DNA of 10,000 nucleotides, taken from positions 6,427,566 to 6,437,565 of the forward strand of contig CM018899.1 in assembly GCA_009663005.1 (NCBI GenBank), in the 5' to 3' direction. Origin of the DNA: Actinidia chinensis. Its lineage: Eukaryota; Streptophyta; Magnoliopsida; Ericales; Actinidiaceae. Of this stretch, positions 1 to 8,471 are shown piece after piece. The notes beneath the pieces were generated by a model. The model was not told where the DNA came from and ran no database searches. It worked only from the letters and a program-made list of their open reading frames with translations. Position 1 is the stretch's first letter. Each line of letters begins with the position of its first letter. The translations under genes and the position numbers were made by a program.

Positions 1-326
1 TATCCAAAAAAACAAAACACCTACAACAACCACGTGCTCAGATTCAGGTATACCCCTCGGTACTTGAAATTTCATTTATAGTAAAAGTGAGTTACCTGTG
101 AAAATATTTAACAATGAGACTGAAGAATCAAGCTAAAACCATGATACATAATAATATGATGAAAAACCTGATGTAAAATACTATTACTTTCATTCACAAA
201 CGCAAAACATACTTTACAAAATCCGTGATTTCGCAAATCATCCACATCTACCATACTCCTTTGAAATGACACACCGAGGCCATTTTCTAACCAACCTCGT
301 TATGCACTAGCACGTGAGACAACCCC

Positions 327-534
327 GTCAACTTCCCGGACTGTCACCGTGGGCTAGACATTCCTCCGTATCGTTGCCATCTAGACTTTAGTTTTGTCAA
401 CTCCGAAATTTCACCGTGGGCTATGACATTCCCTCCATACCATTGCCATCTTAGGACTTTATTGTCAACTTCCCGGACTTTCACGTGGGCTATGACATTC
501 CCTCCGTACCAATTGCCATTAGGACTTTAACTTT
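327..534 (-). repeat. Tandem repeat in the 3' LTR, three copies of about 70 bp
   Basis: Three successive units start at 327, 396 and 464. Each holds GTCAACT..CGGACT (variable), then CACCGTGGGCTATGACATTC or a close variant, then a TTGCCATCTAGGACTTT-like end. The same triplet occurs in the right LTR at 7465-7690, so it was present before this insertion and is part of the LTR. Confidence 0.85.
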
Positions 535-820
535 GGCTTAATCCAAGCCATCTTGCAATATATGCATTCAAACACTACATGCAATCTATGCATTCAAAAA
601 TACAATAATATACACTATTATTGAACAATACTCATAACTATTTACACAAAACTTAACTCACAATTCAAGCACAAAACACATAAATTACATTCTTTAATTC
701 ACATATGCAATTGTTACATTTATTAAAAATTAATATAACATAAAATAACCCAATATTCTATGCTAAAAAGTAAAGCCATTTAAAAAAATTATTATTTTTT
801 TTTTACGTTCCAAAAATTTA

Positions 821-1120
821 GGTGTTGACACCTAAAAATCTGGTGTCGACACCAATGGTCAGTAGCCAAAAATCTCAAATTTCCTGCTCACGGTGTCAAC
901 CCAGTGTCAGCACCAAAGTCAGTAGCTAAACAGAATGTTCACTATTAAATGTGTCGACACCAAGTCAAGCACCAAAGGTTAGTAGCAAAATTTCGAATAT
1001 GTGCCGTTCAAAGGTATCGAGACCAACTTCCTAGGTGTCGACACCAACCATCAAGTGTCTACATTTTTCAATTCTTCTCTCAATTGAGGGTCGACACCAA
1101 ACATCCTAGGTGTCGAACCC
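821..1120. repeat. Palindrome array GGTGTCGACACC in the 3' LTR
   Basis: Perfect copies of the 12-bp palindrome lie at 842-853 and 1034-1045. Degenerate copies lie at 821-832 (one mismatch), 950-961 (first base changed), 892-902, 903-914, 1013-1024, 1088-1098 and 1109-1120. Most are followed by AA. A second motif, GTCAGTAGCCAAA or a variant, follows at 857, 917 and 977, exactly 60 bp apart. The array is matched in the right LTR. Its function is unknown. Confidence 0.85.
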
Positions 1121-1207
1121 AAACACCAAATTTCACGATTTCTCAATTTTAATCTAAACAAGTTTATCATTTAGGGTTCTATACCCAAAATATTTTCTCA
1201 ATAGACT

Positions 1208-1214
1208 TTATATA
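1208..1214 (-). promoter_or_regulatory. TATA box of the 3' LTR
   Basis: On the element strand this reads TATATAA, set in GGGCTTATATAAAGTC, a block identical in the other LTR. In the 3' LTR it would fire outward to the left and is not the promoter of this element. The start site is not directly visible; about 30 bp downstream, near 1175, is an estimate. Confidence 0.6.
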
Positions 1215-1795
1215 AGCCCTTAAACAAACAACCCAAAGTAAAATCCCATAGGAAAAATCCCCTTTACCTCTAAATCCAGAATGCAAACGCTCCACAAACA
1301 ATGTGAGGCTCAAAATTTCAATTGCTTCGATTCTAGATGTTCTTGGCTTACGCGTAGCCCTCGTCGAGTAGATAAAATCTCCCAAAGAACCACTATAAAG
1401 ATTCACTCTAACTCTCTAGATATAAGCTCACAAATACAAAAATCTTTTGGCTCAAAACTTAGAGAAGAAAGGGAAAAGAAGAAGAAATGCAATAAATGCA
1501 AAAAAACAAAATTGGAATTAATGTGTTGAGGTCAAATAGAAAATGACCTAAATGCCCTCCTTGGCCTTGCGCTTTGTTGGCCCAAGAACAAAAAACCCAA
1601 ACTAAATCAACATTGGTCCATTGGGTCCAATTAATTTGGCCCTCTCTTAACACCCAACTTCATCCAAAATAAAAAATTCAACTTCATTTTATAATATGGA
1701 GAAGTTTCATAATATATATATACATACATATCTCTAATACATGACATCCACTTGCATCTAATTAGTAATAAAAAGAAAAGAAAAATTTTGAACCC

Positions 1796-2010
1796 TTACA
1801 ACCTCCACCACTTAAGAAATTTGTCCGCGAAATTAAACCAACAGACCCGATGTCTCAAAAAGATCTGGATCATTTTGCACGAACCTCTGACCGCGCTCCC
1901 ACGTAGCTTCCTCTACGTCATGATGAAGCCATAGAACCTTCACCAATGGACCTAGTCTTCATCTTAGAACTTGATCCCTCGTGGTCCAACACCCGAATCG
2001 GTCGCTCCTC
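1796..2010 (-). pseudogene. pol: C-terminal end of pol with chromodomain-like tail
   Basis: On the minus strand the frame near 2020-1980 reads SLEERPIRVLD. After a frameshift near 1930 comes WLHHDVEEATWER, ending NDPDLF at about 1857-1871. VEEATWE followed by DLF is the hallmark of the tail at the end of plant chromovirus integrases. That tail is a chromodomain-like fold thought to steer integration toward particular chromatin. One frame then stops at 1833-1835. Another frame continues as NFADKFLKWWRL, which resembles the normal extreme C-terminus of the family, and stops with TAA at 1796-1798, inside the first bases of the LTR. The piece is broken by frameshifts and would not be made as one protein. 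Assignment to the Tekay/Del type of tail is an inference. Confidence 0.8.
1801..1813 (-). promoter_or_regulatory. Polypurine tract
   Basis: On the element strand this reads AAGTGGTGGAGGT and directly adjoins the TGTAA start of the 3' LTR. This is where plus-strand DNA synthesis is primed in LTR retrotransposons. It holds three T residues, so it is a loose polypurine tract. It overlaps the last codons of pol. Confidence 0.7.
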
Positions 2011-3120
2011 TAGTGAATACCGTGAAGTCAAGATCTCCCCAATCCAAAACGTGTGAGGAATCGGGCTCATATTTCCGCAAATGAAAAACATGAAAACATT
2101 GTGCACATTGGCCAACCTCGGTGGCAAGGCAAGACGGTATTGCAACGGACCCAATACGATACGAATCTCAAATAGCCAATGAACCTTGGTGATAGCTTCC
2201 GCTATGTCCACAACCGCCATCAAAACCCTCTTAGGTGGAAACCCTCAAGAATACGTGATCCCCAACGACAAATTCCAAATGACGTTCCTCGATCGGCGTA
2301 ACTCTTCTGACAACTCTGCGCGTGAGTAAACGCTTCCTAATCAATACTACCTTCCGGTCGTAGCACGAACCCATTAATTTACAAGTAATGCCTCTCCAAC
2401 GTCAGTCAACCCGGGTGACTACATGGTCTTCCGTTACAATGTATAAAAGGGCCATACCGATGCTGCCTGGGAGAACTATGTTATATGCAAACTTAACCAA
2501 ATGTAGATGATCATCCCCTGATCTCCCAAAATCAAGTAGCATGCTCGAAGCATGTCCATCCAAAATATAATCTACGCAGACTGCCCGTCAGTCTGAGGTG
2601 GATTTGATGAAACGCCGTGCTAAGCCTCAAATCAGATCCTAGGAGGATTGCATCCCCTTCCAAAAGAGAGATGTAAACGTTAGATCTCTATCCGAAACGA
2701 TAGATACCGGACCCCATGAAGTCTAACGATCTCTCGATATAAAGAACACCAAGATCCCTGACCGATTGACAGACGAAGGAAAACATGGCGGATTTTTGTT
2801 AAAAAAAACGATCCATATGAACCCAAACGGCATCATGCCCTCTCAATTGATCTAGGCAAATCAGTAACAAAGTCCATAGTGATGTGATCCCATTTCCACC
2901 CTGTCAACTAGTAATGGTTTGTAGGGCAACTCTGCTGTCTTCTGGTGTTCGACTTTCACTTGCTGACAAGTCAACACTTTCGCAGCGAATAAAAAGCAAT
3001 CTTTCTTCATTCTCTCCACCAAATTGGCGACACCATCCTGATACATCTTCGTCCCTCCAGGATGACTGCAGTCGTGAATGAGGAAACTCACAAGAACATC
3101 GTCTCTACAAGATAGAGTTA
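2011..3120 (-). pseudogene. pol: Integrase domain of pol, frameshifted
   Basis: The longest pieces are an open stretch from 3091 and another from 2223. The first holds the N-terminal zinc-binding region: HPGGTKMY at about 3064-3041 and LTCQQVKVEHQK at about 2974-2939. The catalytic core follows. WKWDHITMDFVTDLP carries the first Asp at 2872-2874. SDRD at 2684-2695 carries the second Asp, probably 2690-2692. The conserved QTDGQS is at 2578-2595. The third acidic residue, normally just after QTDGQS, is not found: the next codons read GCG TAG. The C-terminal part includes KLSPRFIG (near 2195) and LQYRLALPPRLANVHNVF (near 2140-2090), a typical gypsy integrase tail. In the living family it inserts the cDNA into the host chromosome. 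Several frameshifts and stops make this copy dead as written. Confidence 0.9.
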
Positions 3121-3394
3121 CAAATATTTAGACTTATACCCTCAAACCCCTATTCCGAATGCAAAACCCAACATGTCGGTCCTACCCTCTAGCAATACGA
3201 TCGCAAATCGTCTTGGCCTCCACATCTTGCTGGTGTGGCCTCAATGACCATATTGATTATAGATATTTTGCAGACAATGTGAACCATGTACAAAACTCCG
3301 TTCGTCTCGCCGAGAAGTAAATAGACCACCGATATCCTGAAGCACTCTTCCACTCATGATGGAAATGGCTCGCCAAAACACTAAAGCGATTTTC
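3121..3394 (-). pseudogene. pol: RNase H to integrase connecting segment of pol
   Basis: The minus strand here reads as recognisable but broken polyprotein. The clearest piece is QDVEAKTICDRIARG, near 3230-3185, a segment that commonly lies between RNase H and the integrase zinc finger in plant gypsy elements. Nearer RNase H, SGRVLQDIGG (near 3355-3325) also fits the family. Stops and frame changes are frequent between the two. No catalytic role is known for this connector. Confidence 0.65.
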
Positions 3395-3860
3395 TACTTA
3401 GGTGCATCGGCCAAAACGTTAGCCTTTTCCGTGATTATATTGTAAATTGAGTCATAGTCGTCCATGTAGTCCATCCAACGTCGTTGCTCAAGTTCAGTCT
3501 TTTTCTTTTCTGTGTAGAAAAAAAAACAGTTACTAGGGTGTAGGTGTGGAGGAGAGGGGGGGAGGGGGAGGGAATCAGCCTTGTGGTCTGAAACCCTTCA
3601 AACCGGCTCTCCGTACAAGTAGTGCCTCCAACTTTTCAAAAGCAAATTAACGGCCGCAAGTTCCAAGTCATGAGTTGGATAATTTGTTCGTGCATCTTTA
3701 CTGACGAGAACCATACGTAATCACTTTACCCAACTGCATCAACACGCAAAAACCCAACTATCCACGTGAAGCATCGCAGTACACGGTATACCCCAACCCT
3801 CGCTCGGTATAAACAGATTGGTGTGCCGCAGTCAGTCTCTTCTTAAGCTCCTTGAAGAGA
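3395..3860 (-). pseudogene. pol: RNase H domain of pol, frameshifted
   Basis: RNase H removes the RNA strand during reverse transcription. The minus strand shows YTVYCDASR, with the catalytic-type Asp in YCDAS at 3767-3781. It continues as [26 protein letters not shown] (3649-3684), SWRHYLYGE, a DHK motif near 3585, QRRWMDYMDDYD near 3490-3450, and ANVLADA near 3425-3405. These are the family landmarks in the right order, but they lie in changing frames. Between DHK and QRRW, a pyrimidine-rich run (purine-rich on the plus strand, 3540-3575) and a poly-T run replace the expected few codons, adding about 45 bp. That insertion and the frameshifts would abolish the protein. Confidence 0.88.
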
Positions 3861-3929
3861 ATGCTCGCACCATCGTTTCAACAAAACGAATCCCTTCCTC
3901 GTAAGTCGAGTCATTGGTGCCCAAGGAGC

Positions 3930-4835
3930 AAAATCTTTGAAAAGTCCTCTACAAATCCGCCGTAGTAAATCAGTTGAACCCAAGAAACCTACTACCTTTC
4001 AAATACGGGTCTTCGGTCGTCCATTCCTCACTGCCTCAATCTTTGATGAATCCACCGCTACTTCTTACTCCACTCCCCGACACCACGTGACCTAATAATT
4101 TTACCTCAGTTAACCAATTCGCACTTGCTAAACTTAGTCATACAAACGTTGCTCTCGCAAGAGTTGTAACACTATTCTCAATGCTCCTCATGTGACTCAA
4201 CCGATGGCGAGTAGATCAATAGGTCGTCCACTAACACGAACCGAACGGTCAAGAATGGATTGAAGATACGATTCATCAATCCGTGAAAGCTGCTAGTGCG
4301 TTCGTTAAGACCAAATGGCATCACAATAAACTCATATGCCCCCGTAGCGTGAGCGAAAAGCCGTCTTCCGCATAAATCTCCCTCTTTGATCCGCATTGAT
4401 GATAACCACCCGATCTCAAGTCTATTTTCTAGAAACAACTCGAACTTCTTTAAATTGGTCAAATAAGTCGTCGATCCTCGGAAGTGGATACTTGTTTCTT
4501 TATGTCATACGATTCACAATCGTCGATAATCTACATACACACATTCTAGTGATCCATCCTTCTCTTAAGCAAATAAAGCCGAAGCTCCCCATGGTAATGC
4601 GCTAGGCGGATTAAAAACTTCTTATCCAACAATTCTTGACTTTGAACGTTAAGTTCTGCAAGCTCTGCCGGTGCCAAAACGATACGGTGGTACCGAATTG
4701 GGCGCAGTCAAGTACCCAATATAGATCAATAGAGAATTCAATCTTCTGGTTGTTGCGTACGGTAACTCTATCAAAATCCTCAGGAAAGACATCAAAAAAT
4801 TCACACCACAACCCACGTTGGCAAGACCACAATAA
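3930..4835 (-). pseudogene. pol: Reverse transcriptase domain of pol, frameshifted
   Basis: This would copy the element RNA into DNA. The start is marked by FFDVFPEDFD and IEFSIDL in an open stretch running down from 4832. APAELAELNVQSQELLDKKF follows in another frame near 4680-4625. A 94-codon open stretch from 4462 to 4178 holds YEFIVMPFGL, LMNRIF and FVLVDDLLIYS. The catalytic Asp pair is at 4223-4228, where VDD is the gypsy form of the YxDD box. Beyond it come KFSKCE (near 4120), SSKIEAV-like and RRPKTR-like fragments, then VEDFSKDFAP and PMTRLTRKG (near 3945-3890), which form the connection region. Frame changes occur roughly every 50-150 bp. The identity is secure; the enzyme is not functional as written. 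Confidence 0.93.
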
Positions 4836-4984
4836 AATACGTTACCATCATCAACCAAACAGCCAAGAAAAGAAAATTAATCCCCTGGCCTACGCACATC
4901 GGAGACGAAGTGGGACCAAAAAAACCACTACCTCATCTCCCATAAATTGGAAGCGATCTCCCTCGGTGTACAAAAGGTAACACG

Positions 4985-5275
4985 TTGTTGTCGGACAATA
5001 GTTCTATCATGGCCGCATCGGATCACAAATCATACCAAGGATTACGTCAAATGAAAGTCATGTCTAATACAATTAAAACAACACGACCGCGTCGATCAGC
5101 GATCTAACTCACAAGATCTACCCAAACTATCTTCAAAGTCGACTACACCCCCCAACTGGGCAGTGTCACTAACATAAGCACTGAATCTAATACATCAATA
5201 TCTAATCCCAATGCCAAAGCAAAAGATGATGAGATGAATGATTGTGATGCTCCCGTGTCGATGAGCACCTAGATC
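4985..5275 (-). pseudogene. pol: Aspartic protease domain, frameshifted
   Basis: Retrotransposon protease cuts the Gag-Pol polyprotein. The minus strand reads VLIDTGASQSFISSSFALAL, with the DTGAS active-site motif at 5245-5259, then GLDIDVLDSV. Further on come IADRR and VLIVLDMTF, which fit the second half of the fold. Stops interrupt the single frame near 5150, 5105, 5050 and 5025. Around each one, the family sequence resumes after a shift of one or two bases. This suggests indels, not stop-creating substitutions. The region between here and RT (about 4836-4984) looks like polyprotein linker with no firm motif. Confidence 0.88.
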
Positions 5276-5529
5276 AACGAATAAACATAAGTAAAGTACC
5301 TCGGCAAACAGAATATCCAATTGCTTTTCTGCTGTCCACTGTCCCCGACGTTCCCGCTACTGATGTTGTATTAGCCGTAAAACCGTCCCTGTGGTCACCT
5401 CTGACATGTGAGCTACAGCCTATTGGGTCTGGACTGATATGAAGTCGTGCTGATGTAAACGCTGGAGTAGGCCTCCAGCTGAACTGATTCTAGGTAGGTT
5501 GTTGTACGATCCCAGTAGTTCCTGACTGT
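5276..5529 (-). other. Linker between gag zinc knuckles and protease
   Basis: No conserved motif was firmly recognised here. On the minus strand the reading is mostly open in changing frames and includes NTTSVAGTSGTV just before the protease. The low-complexity, Ser/Thr-rich character fits the variable gag-protease spacer of gypsy elements. It is assigned by position only. Confidence 0.5.
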
Positions 5530-6672
5530 TCTCCCTCACGTGCAAGTGTGACTGATATGACCCACCTGAACACACGATAGCAAGTAGGTGGCCCCTTTCT
5601 TGACTAGTGATTGTCCCGTGTGTCTGGATGTGAGATTGTCCCACCTACTGCGATTGCCGCTGCTGACCCTTTCAGGGGCAGACACTATACGATGACCCAA
5701 TTGATGACAAAACCAAAACAAATCAGCCCTCTCGCGATGTTTGGCCGATGATATAACAGATGTGGCGGGGGTTAAAGACCTCGTAGGATACGCTGTTGTG
5801 CAGTAAATTCCTTGGCTTCTTAGAAGAACGTACTTCCGACTGATTGCTGGTCCCCTCACGCGTTTGACGTGGATTTTGAATCTTCCTAGTTCGTTCAAAG
5901 TCTCCTCAATGGCTTCCACTGCACTGACCATAGTCGAGTAAACTTTTGATCAAATTCTTGCAATCTTCTTCCGTATGACGCCCAAGCAACCGCATTATAA
6001 ACTGTTTCGTTTTCTCTTCTTCAGTCGATACAAACGCTTTTGCAAACCTTGACAAGCTAGTAAACTTGGCCTCTATTGAGCCACGGTCATGCTTCCTTGA
6101 ACCAAATTAATAAATTCCATCCTCAACGCCTCCTTAGCCGTATCAGTAAAATATTGATCCAGGATTAGCTTTCTTGAAGGCTCCCACTTTTTTGCTACCA
6201 CTCCTCCATGGTCTCCACATGGAGGGCATTCCCCCTGTAATGATAGGCTGCCAAACCAACACCCTCAATCTTCCTCAGCACAGATTGATCCAATGCTCTT
6301 GTGACTGTTCAAGCCAATCTTCCGCAACTAAAGGATCCGGTTCTCCCTTGAACGTTGGTGGAAATAGTGGAAGAAATGCCTTATGGCTGTGGTAGCCCTA
6401 CTCTTGCCGTTCTACTGGCACTTGATAGTTTGCACAGTTCTCACCACTGCTCATGGCGGTGAACATCATTGCATAAATTCGGCACCAGGCAACACCCAAA
6501 TGTAGGTGGGCACCTTCCAAATTTCCTCCAAGAGCACGCCCCACCTCCAATCACCGACTCTGAGTGATTCCCATGGCTTCCTCGTCATGATTCCTACAAG
6601 CCCCGCGTGCTCCACGAGCCTCACGAGCTTCCCGTAAGTGATTTTGAGAACCTCTCGCGTGCGTGGTGGCAT
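5530..6672 (-). pseudogene. gag: gag region with two damaged CCHC zinc knuckles
   Basis: Gag forms the virus-like particle and binds the RNA. A start codon at 6670-6672 opens MPPRTREV, a beginning typical of plant gypsy gag, and no better start is seen. Landmarks follow in changing frames: FTAMSSGENCANYQVPVERQ (near 6460-6400), PPTFKGEPDPLVAEDWLEQ (near 6367-6310), TAKEALRMEFINLVQGSMTV-like sequence (near 6150-6090), and EAKFTSLSRFAKAFVSTEEE (near 6080-6020). AVEAIEETLNE appears near 5920. Two zinc knuckles lie near the end. One holds FCHQLGHRIVS (about 5679-5724). The other reads CVQVGHISHTC at 5542-5574, with its first Cys out of frame just upstream. A stop follows QVPVERQE near 6396, and several frameshifts break the rest. 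Confidence 0.88.
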
Positions 6673-6890
6673 GTTCTACCACAATGCCACAAGAAATCAA
6701 TAAGATAATCTCACTCATTTATGATTAAATCATAAACATTGTTATACCATAGTAATTTAATTAAAATGTAGCATATATACGTTCATGTTATCCCTATCAT
6801 ATAGATAGCCCACACTAACAATTATTCCCCTCAATACTTCACCGACATTTAAACCAAACGTGGTCTAACCACTCCACGGCTCCATAGGTA
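6673..6890 (-). other. Untranslated leader between primer-binding site and gag
   Basis: This AT-rich stretch of about 218 bp holds no reading frame or repeat that I can support. It is the normal position for the packaging signal of an LTR retrotransposon, but none can be identified by eye. Confidence 0.6.
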
Positions 6891-6913
6891 TTCGAACCTA
6901 GAGCTCTGATACA
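6891..6913 (-). promoter_or_regulatory. Primer-binding site for initiator tRNA-Met
   Basis: Directly inside the 5' LTR, the element strand reads TGTATCAGAGC, followed by TCTAGGTTCGAA. The plant initiator tRNA-Met primer site is normally TGGTATCAGAGC, so one G is missing near the start. The similarity continues beyond the first 12 bases into the part complementary to the T-arm of the tRNA. Minus-strand DNA synthesis starts from this site. Confidence 0.85.
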
Positions 6914-7464
6914 TGTTGTCACGCCCCGATCAAACCAAGACCCGGCCATGTAAGCAAAACAAACCCCAAAATGCAATAAGTCAACTAAGAAACATACTAA
7001 TATACAATCATTACATCAGAGTACGACAAGCAATCCCTCCCGGGGACCATGCCCTCCATGAGCTATAAATACAAACAAGTGATAAACCATGAACAGCCCA
7101 CACCGGGCCAAAAGAATACTTACAATTCCCAAAATATTCCTTAACATTATCCAAAAAACAAAAAACACAATACAACAACCACGTGCCTCACGCATTCAGG
7201 ATAACCCTCGGTACCTGAAATTCATGTATAGTAAGGTGAGTTACCATTGAAAAAGATTAACAAGGACTGAAGTATCAAACCAAAACCATGATACATCATA
7301 ATATGATGAAAATATGATTAAAATACATGCTTTCATTCACGACCAAAACAATACTTTTACAAATCCGTGATTTCGCAAATCATCCACGTCTACCATACTC
7401 CGTTGAAGACACACCTGGCCTTTTTCTAAAACCACCTCGTTATGCACTAGCATGAGCAACCCCC

Positions 7465-7690
7465 GTCAACTTCCCGGACTGTCACGTGGGCTATGACATT
7501 CCCTTCGTCTCGTTGCCATCTAGGACTTTCGTTTTGGGTAACCCTTCCGGGACTTTCACCGTGGGCTATGACATTCCCTACATACCATTGCGTTGCCCTC
7601 AAGACTTTCTTGTCAACTTTCGGACTTTCATCACCGTGTGAGCTATGACATTCCCCCCCTTCCGACCATTTGCCATCTAGGACTTTAACT
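7465..7690 (-). repeat. Tandem repeat in the 5' LTR, three copies of about 70-78 bp
   Basis: Units start at 7465, 7536 and 7612. Each carries a CGGGACT/CGGACT..TCACCGTG block, GCTATGACATTCCC, and a CTAGGACTTT-like end. They correspond one to one with 327-534 in the other LTR, with small indels inside each unit. Confidence 0.85.
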
Positions 7691-7810
7691 TGGCTTAATC
7701 AAGCCCATCTTATCCGGTCAAACACTAATGTTATTAACTCGTCATTCTCAAGTTATTTCCTACTTTTCACGCAAACATAAACTTTATATTTTTTCACCAA
7801 ATTTAACCAT

Positions 7811-7893
7811 ACATCCCATGTTTGCATTTATCACGATTTAATTGTAGTACAATACATCCATGTTTACATTTAGCACGAATTAAATGTAACTAC
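7811..7893. repeat. Tandem pair of about 40 bp, 5' LTR only
   Basis: ACATCCCATGTTTGCATTTA begins at 7811 and ACATCCATGTTTACATTTAG begins at 7854. Each is followed by a (T/G)CACGA(T/A)TTAA-like end. The pair lies inside the 165-bp segment that is absent from the left LTR. Confidence 0.75.
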
Positions 7894-8167
7894 ATGCAAT
7901 ATATCATTCAAACCTAATCAATAATAATAAGCTATTATTAAACAATACTCATAACTATTTACACAAAAATTAACTCACAATTTCAAGCACAAACACATAA
8001 ATTTACATTCTTTTTTTTTTAATTTTCACATTGCAATTGTTACATTTATTAAAATTAATGTAACAATAAATATACCAAATATTTCTCATGCTAAAAAGTA
8101 AAGTCATTTTTAAAAAAAAAATTAATTATTTTTTTTTTTTATAAAACTGGTTCCAAAAACTTTTCGA

Positions 8168-8471
8168 GGTGTTGCACTAAAAATCTTGGTGTCGACACCA
8201 ATGGTCATAGCCAAAAATCTCAAATTTTCTGCTCAAAGGTGTCGACACAATATCAGCACAATGTCAGTAGCCAAAATTGATTTTCACTATTCAGGTGTCG
8301 ACACCAAGGTCAGCAACCAAAGTCAGTAGCAAATTTCGAACATTTGCCTTTCACAGGTGGTCGTAACCAACTTCTTAGGGTGTCGACACCCAACCATCAG
8401 TGTTCTAAATTTTTTCCAATTCTCCTCTCAAAGGTGTTTTGACACAAAACCACATCTTAGGTGTCGACACC
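8168..8471. repeat. Palindrome array GGTGTCGACACC in the 5' LTR
   Basis: Perfect copies lie at 8188-8199, 8294-8305, 8379-8390 and 8460-8471. An incomplete copy is at 8238-8248. Degenerate ones are near 8168, 8356 and 8433. The companion motif GTCAGTAGC lies at 8263 and 8322, with a decayed copy near 8205, about 59 bp apart. This LTR keeps more perfect palindromes than the left one. Confidence 0.87.

Larger units (their letters stand above)
1..1800 (-). repeat. 3' LTR, partial (outer end outside the window)
   Basis: This stretch aligns along its whole length with 7148-9252. Shared anchors include the segment at about 226-250 matching 7366-7390, the tandem repeats at 327-534, the palindrome array at 821-1120, and the TATA region near 1208. 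It ends at 1800 with TTACA, which reads TGTAA on the element strand and matches the right LTR end at 9252. About 234 bp of the outer LTR, equivalent to 6914-7147, lie to the left of base 1. The copy is about 305 bp shorter than its partner. Of this, 165 bp is one deletion or insertion near 574-577, and much of the rest is a short AT microsatellite near 1715-1740. No gene of its own is seen here. Confidence 0.95.

Noticed and set aside
821..1120. CRISPR-like array
   Set aside because: The repeats are short palindromes with irregular spacing and related, not unique, spacers. There are no cas genes, and the context is a plant LTR.
949..1152. 67-codon open frame on the plus strand
   Set aside because: It lies in the LTR palindrome array, runs opposite to the element, has no recognisable domain, and its equivalent in the other LTR is not open.
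1281..1529. 82-codon plus-strand frame, with a partial equivalent at 8700-8912
   Set aside because: Both lie in U3 of the LTRs. The shared residues reflect shared LTR DNA, the start and end differ, and the composition is low-complexity Lys-rich. No protein family is recognised.
2884..3081. Plus-strand frame of 65 codons
   Set aside because: It is antisense to the integrase zinc-finger region, whose HPGGTKMY and TCQQVK motifs are on the minus strand.
3540..3575. Polypurine tract or second priming site
   Set aside because: On the element strand this run is pyrimidine-rich, so it has the wrong orientation for a polypurine tract.
4636..4980. 114-codon plus-strand frame, among the longest in the window
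   Set aside because: It is antisense to the start of RT, where the minus strand carries family motifs. It shows no domain of its own.
5542..5585. Host zinc-finger gene
   Set aside because: The CCHC spacing and the position between gag and protease identify it as a retrotransposon gag zinc knuckle.
6885..6913. Possible tRNA gene fragment (GGTTCGAATACC on the minus strand resembles a T-arm)
   Set aside because: No acceptor, D or anticodon arms are present. The bases fit an extended primer-binding site directly beside the LTR.
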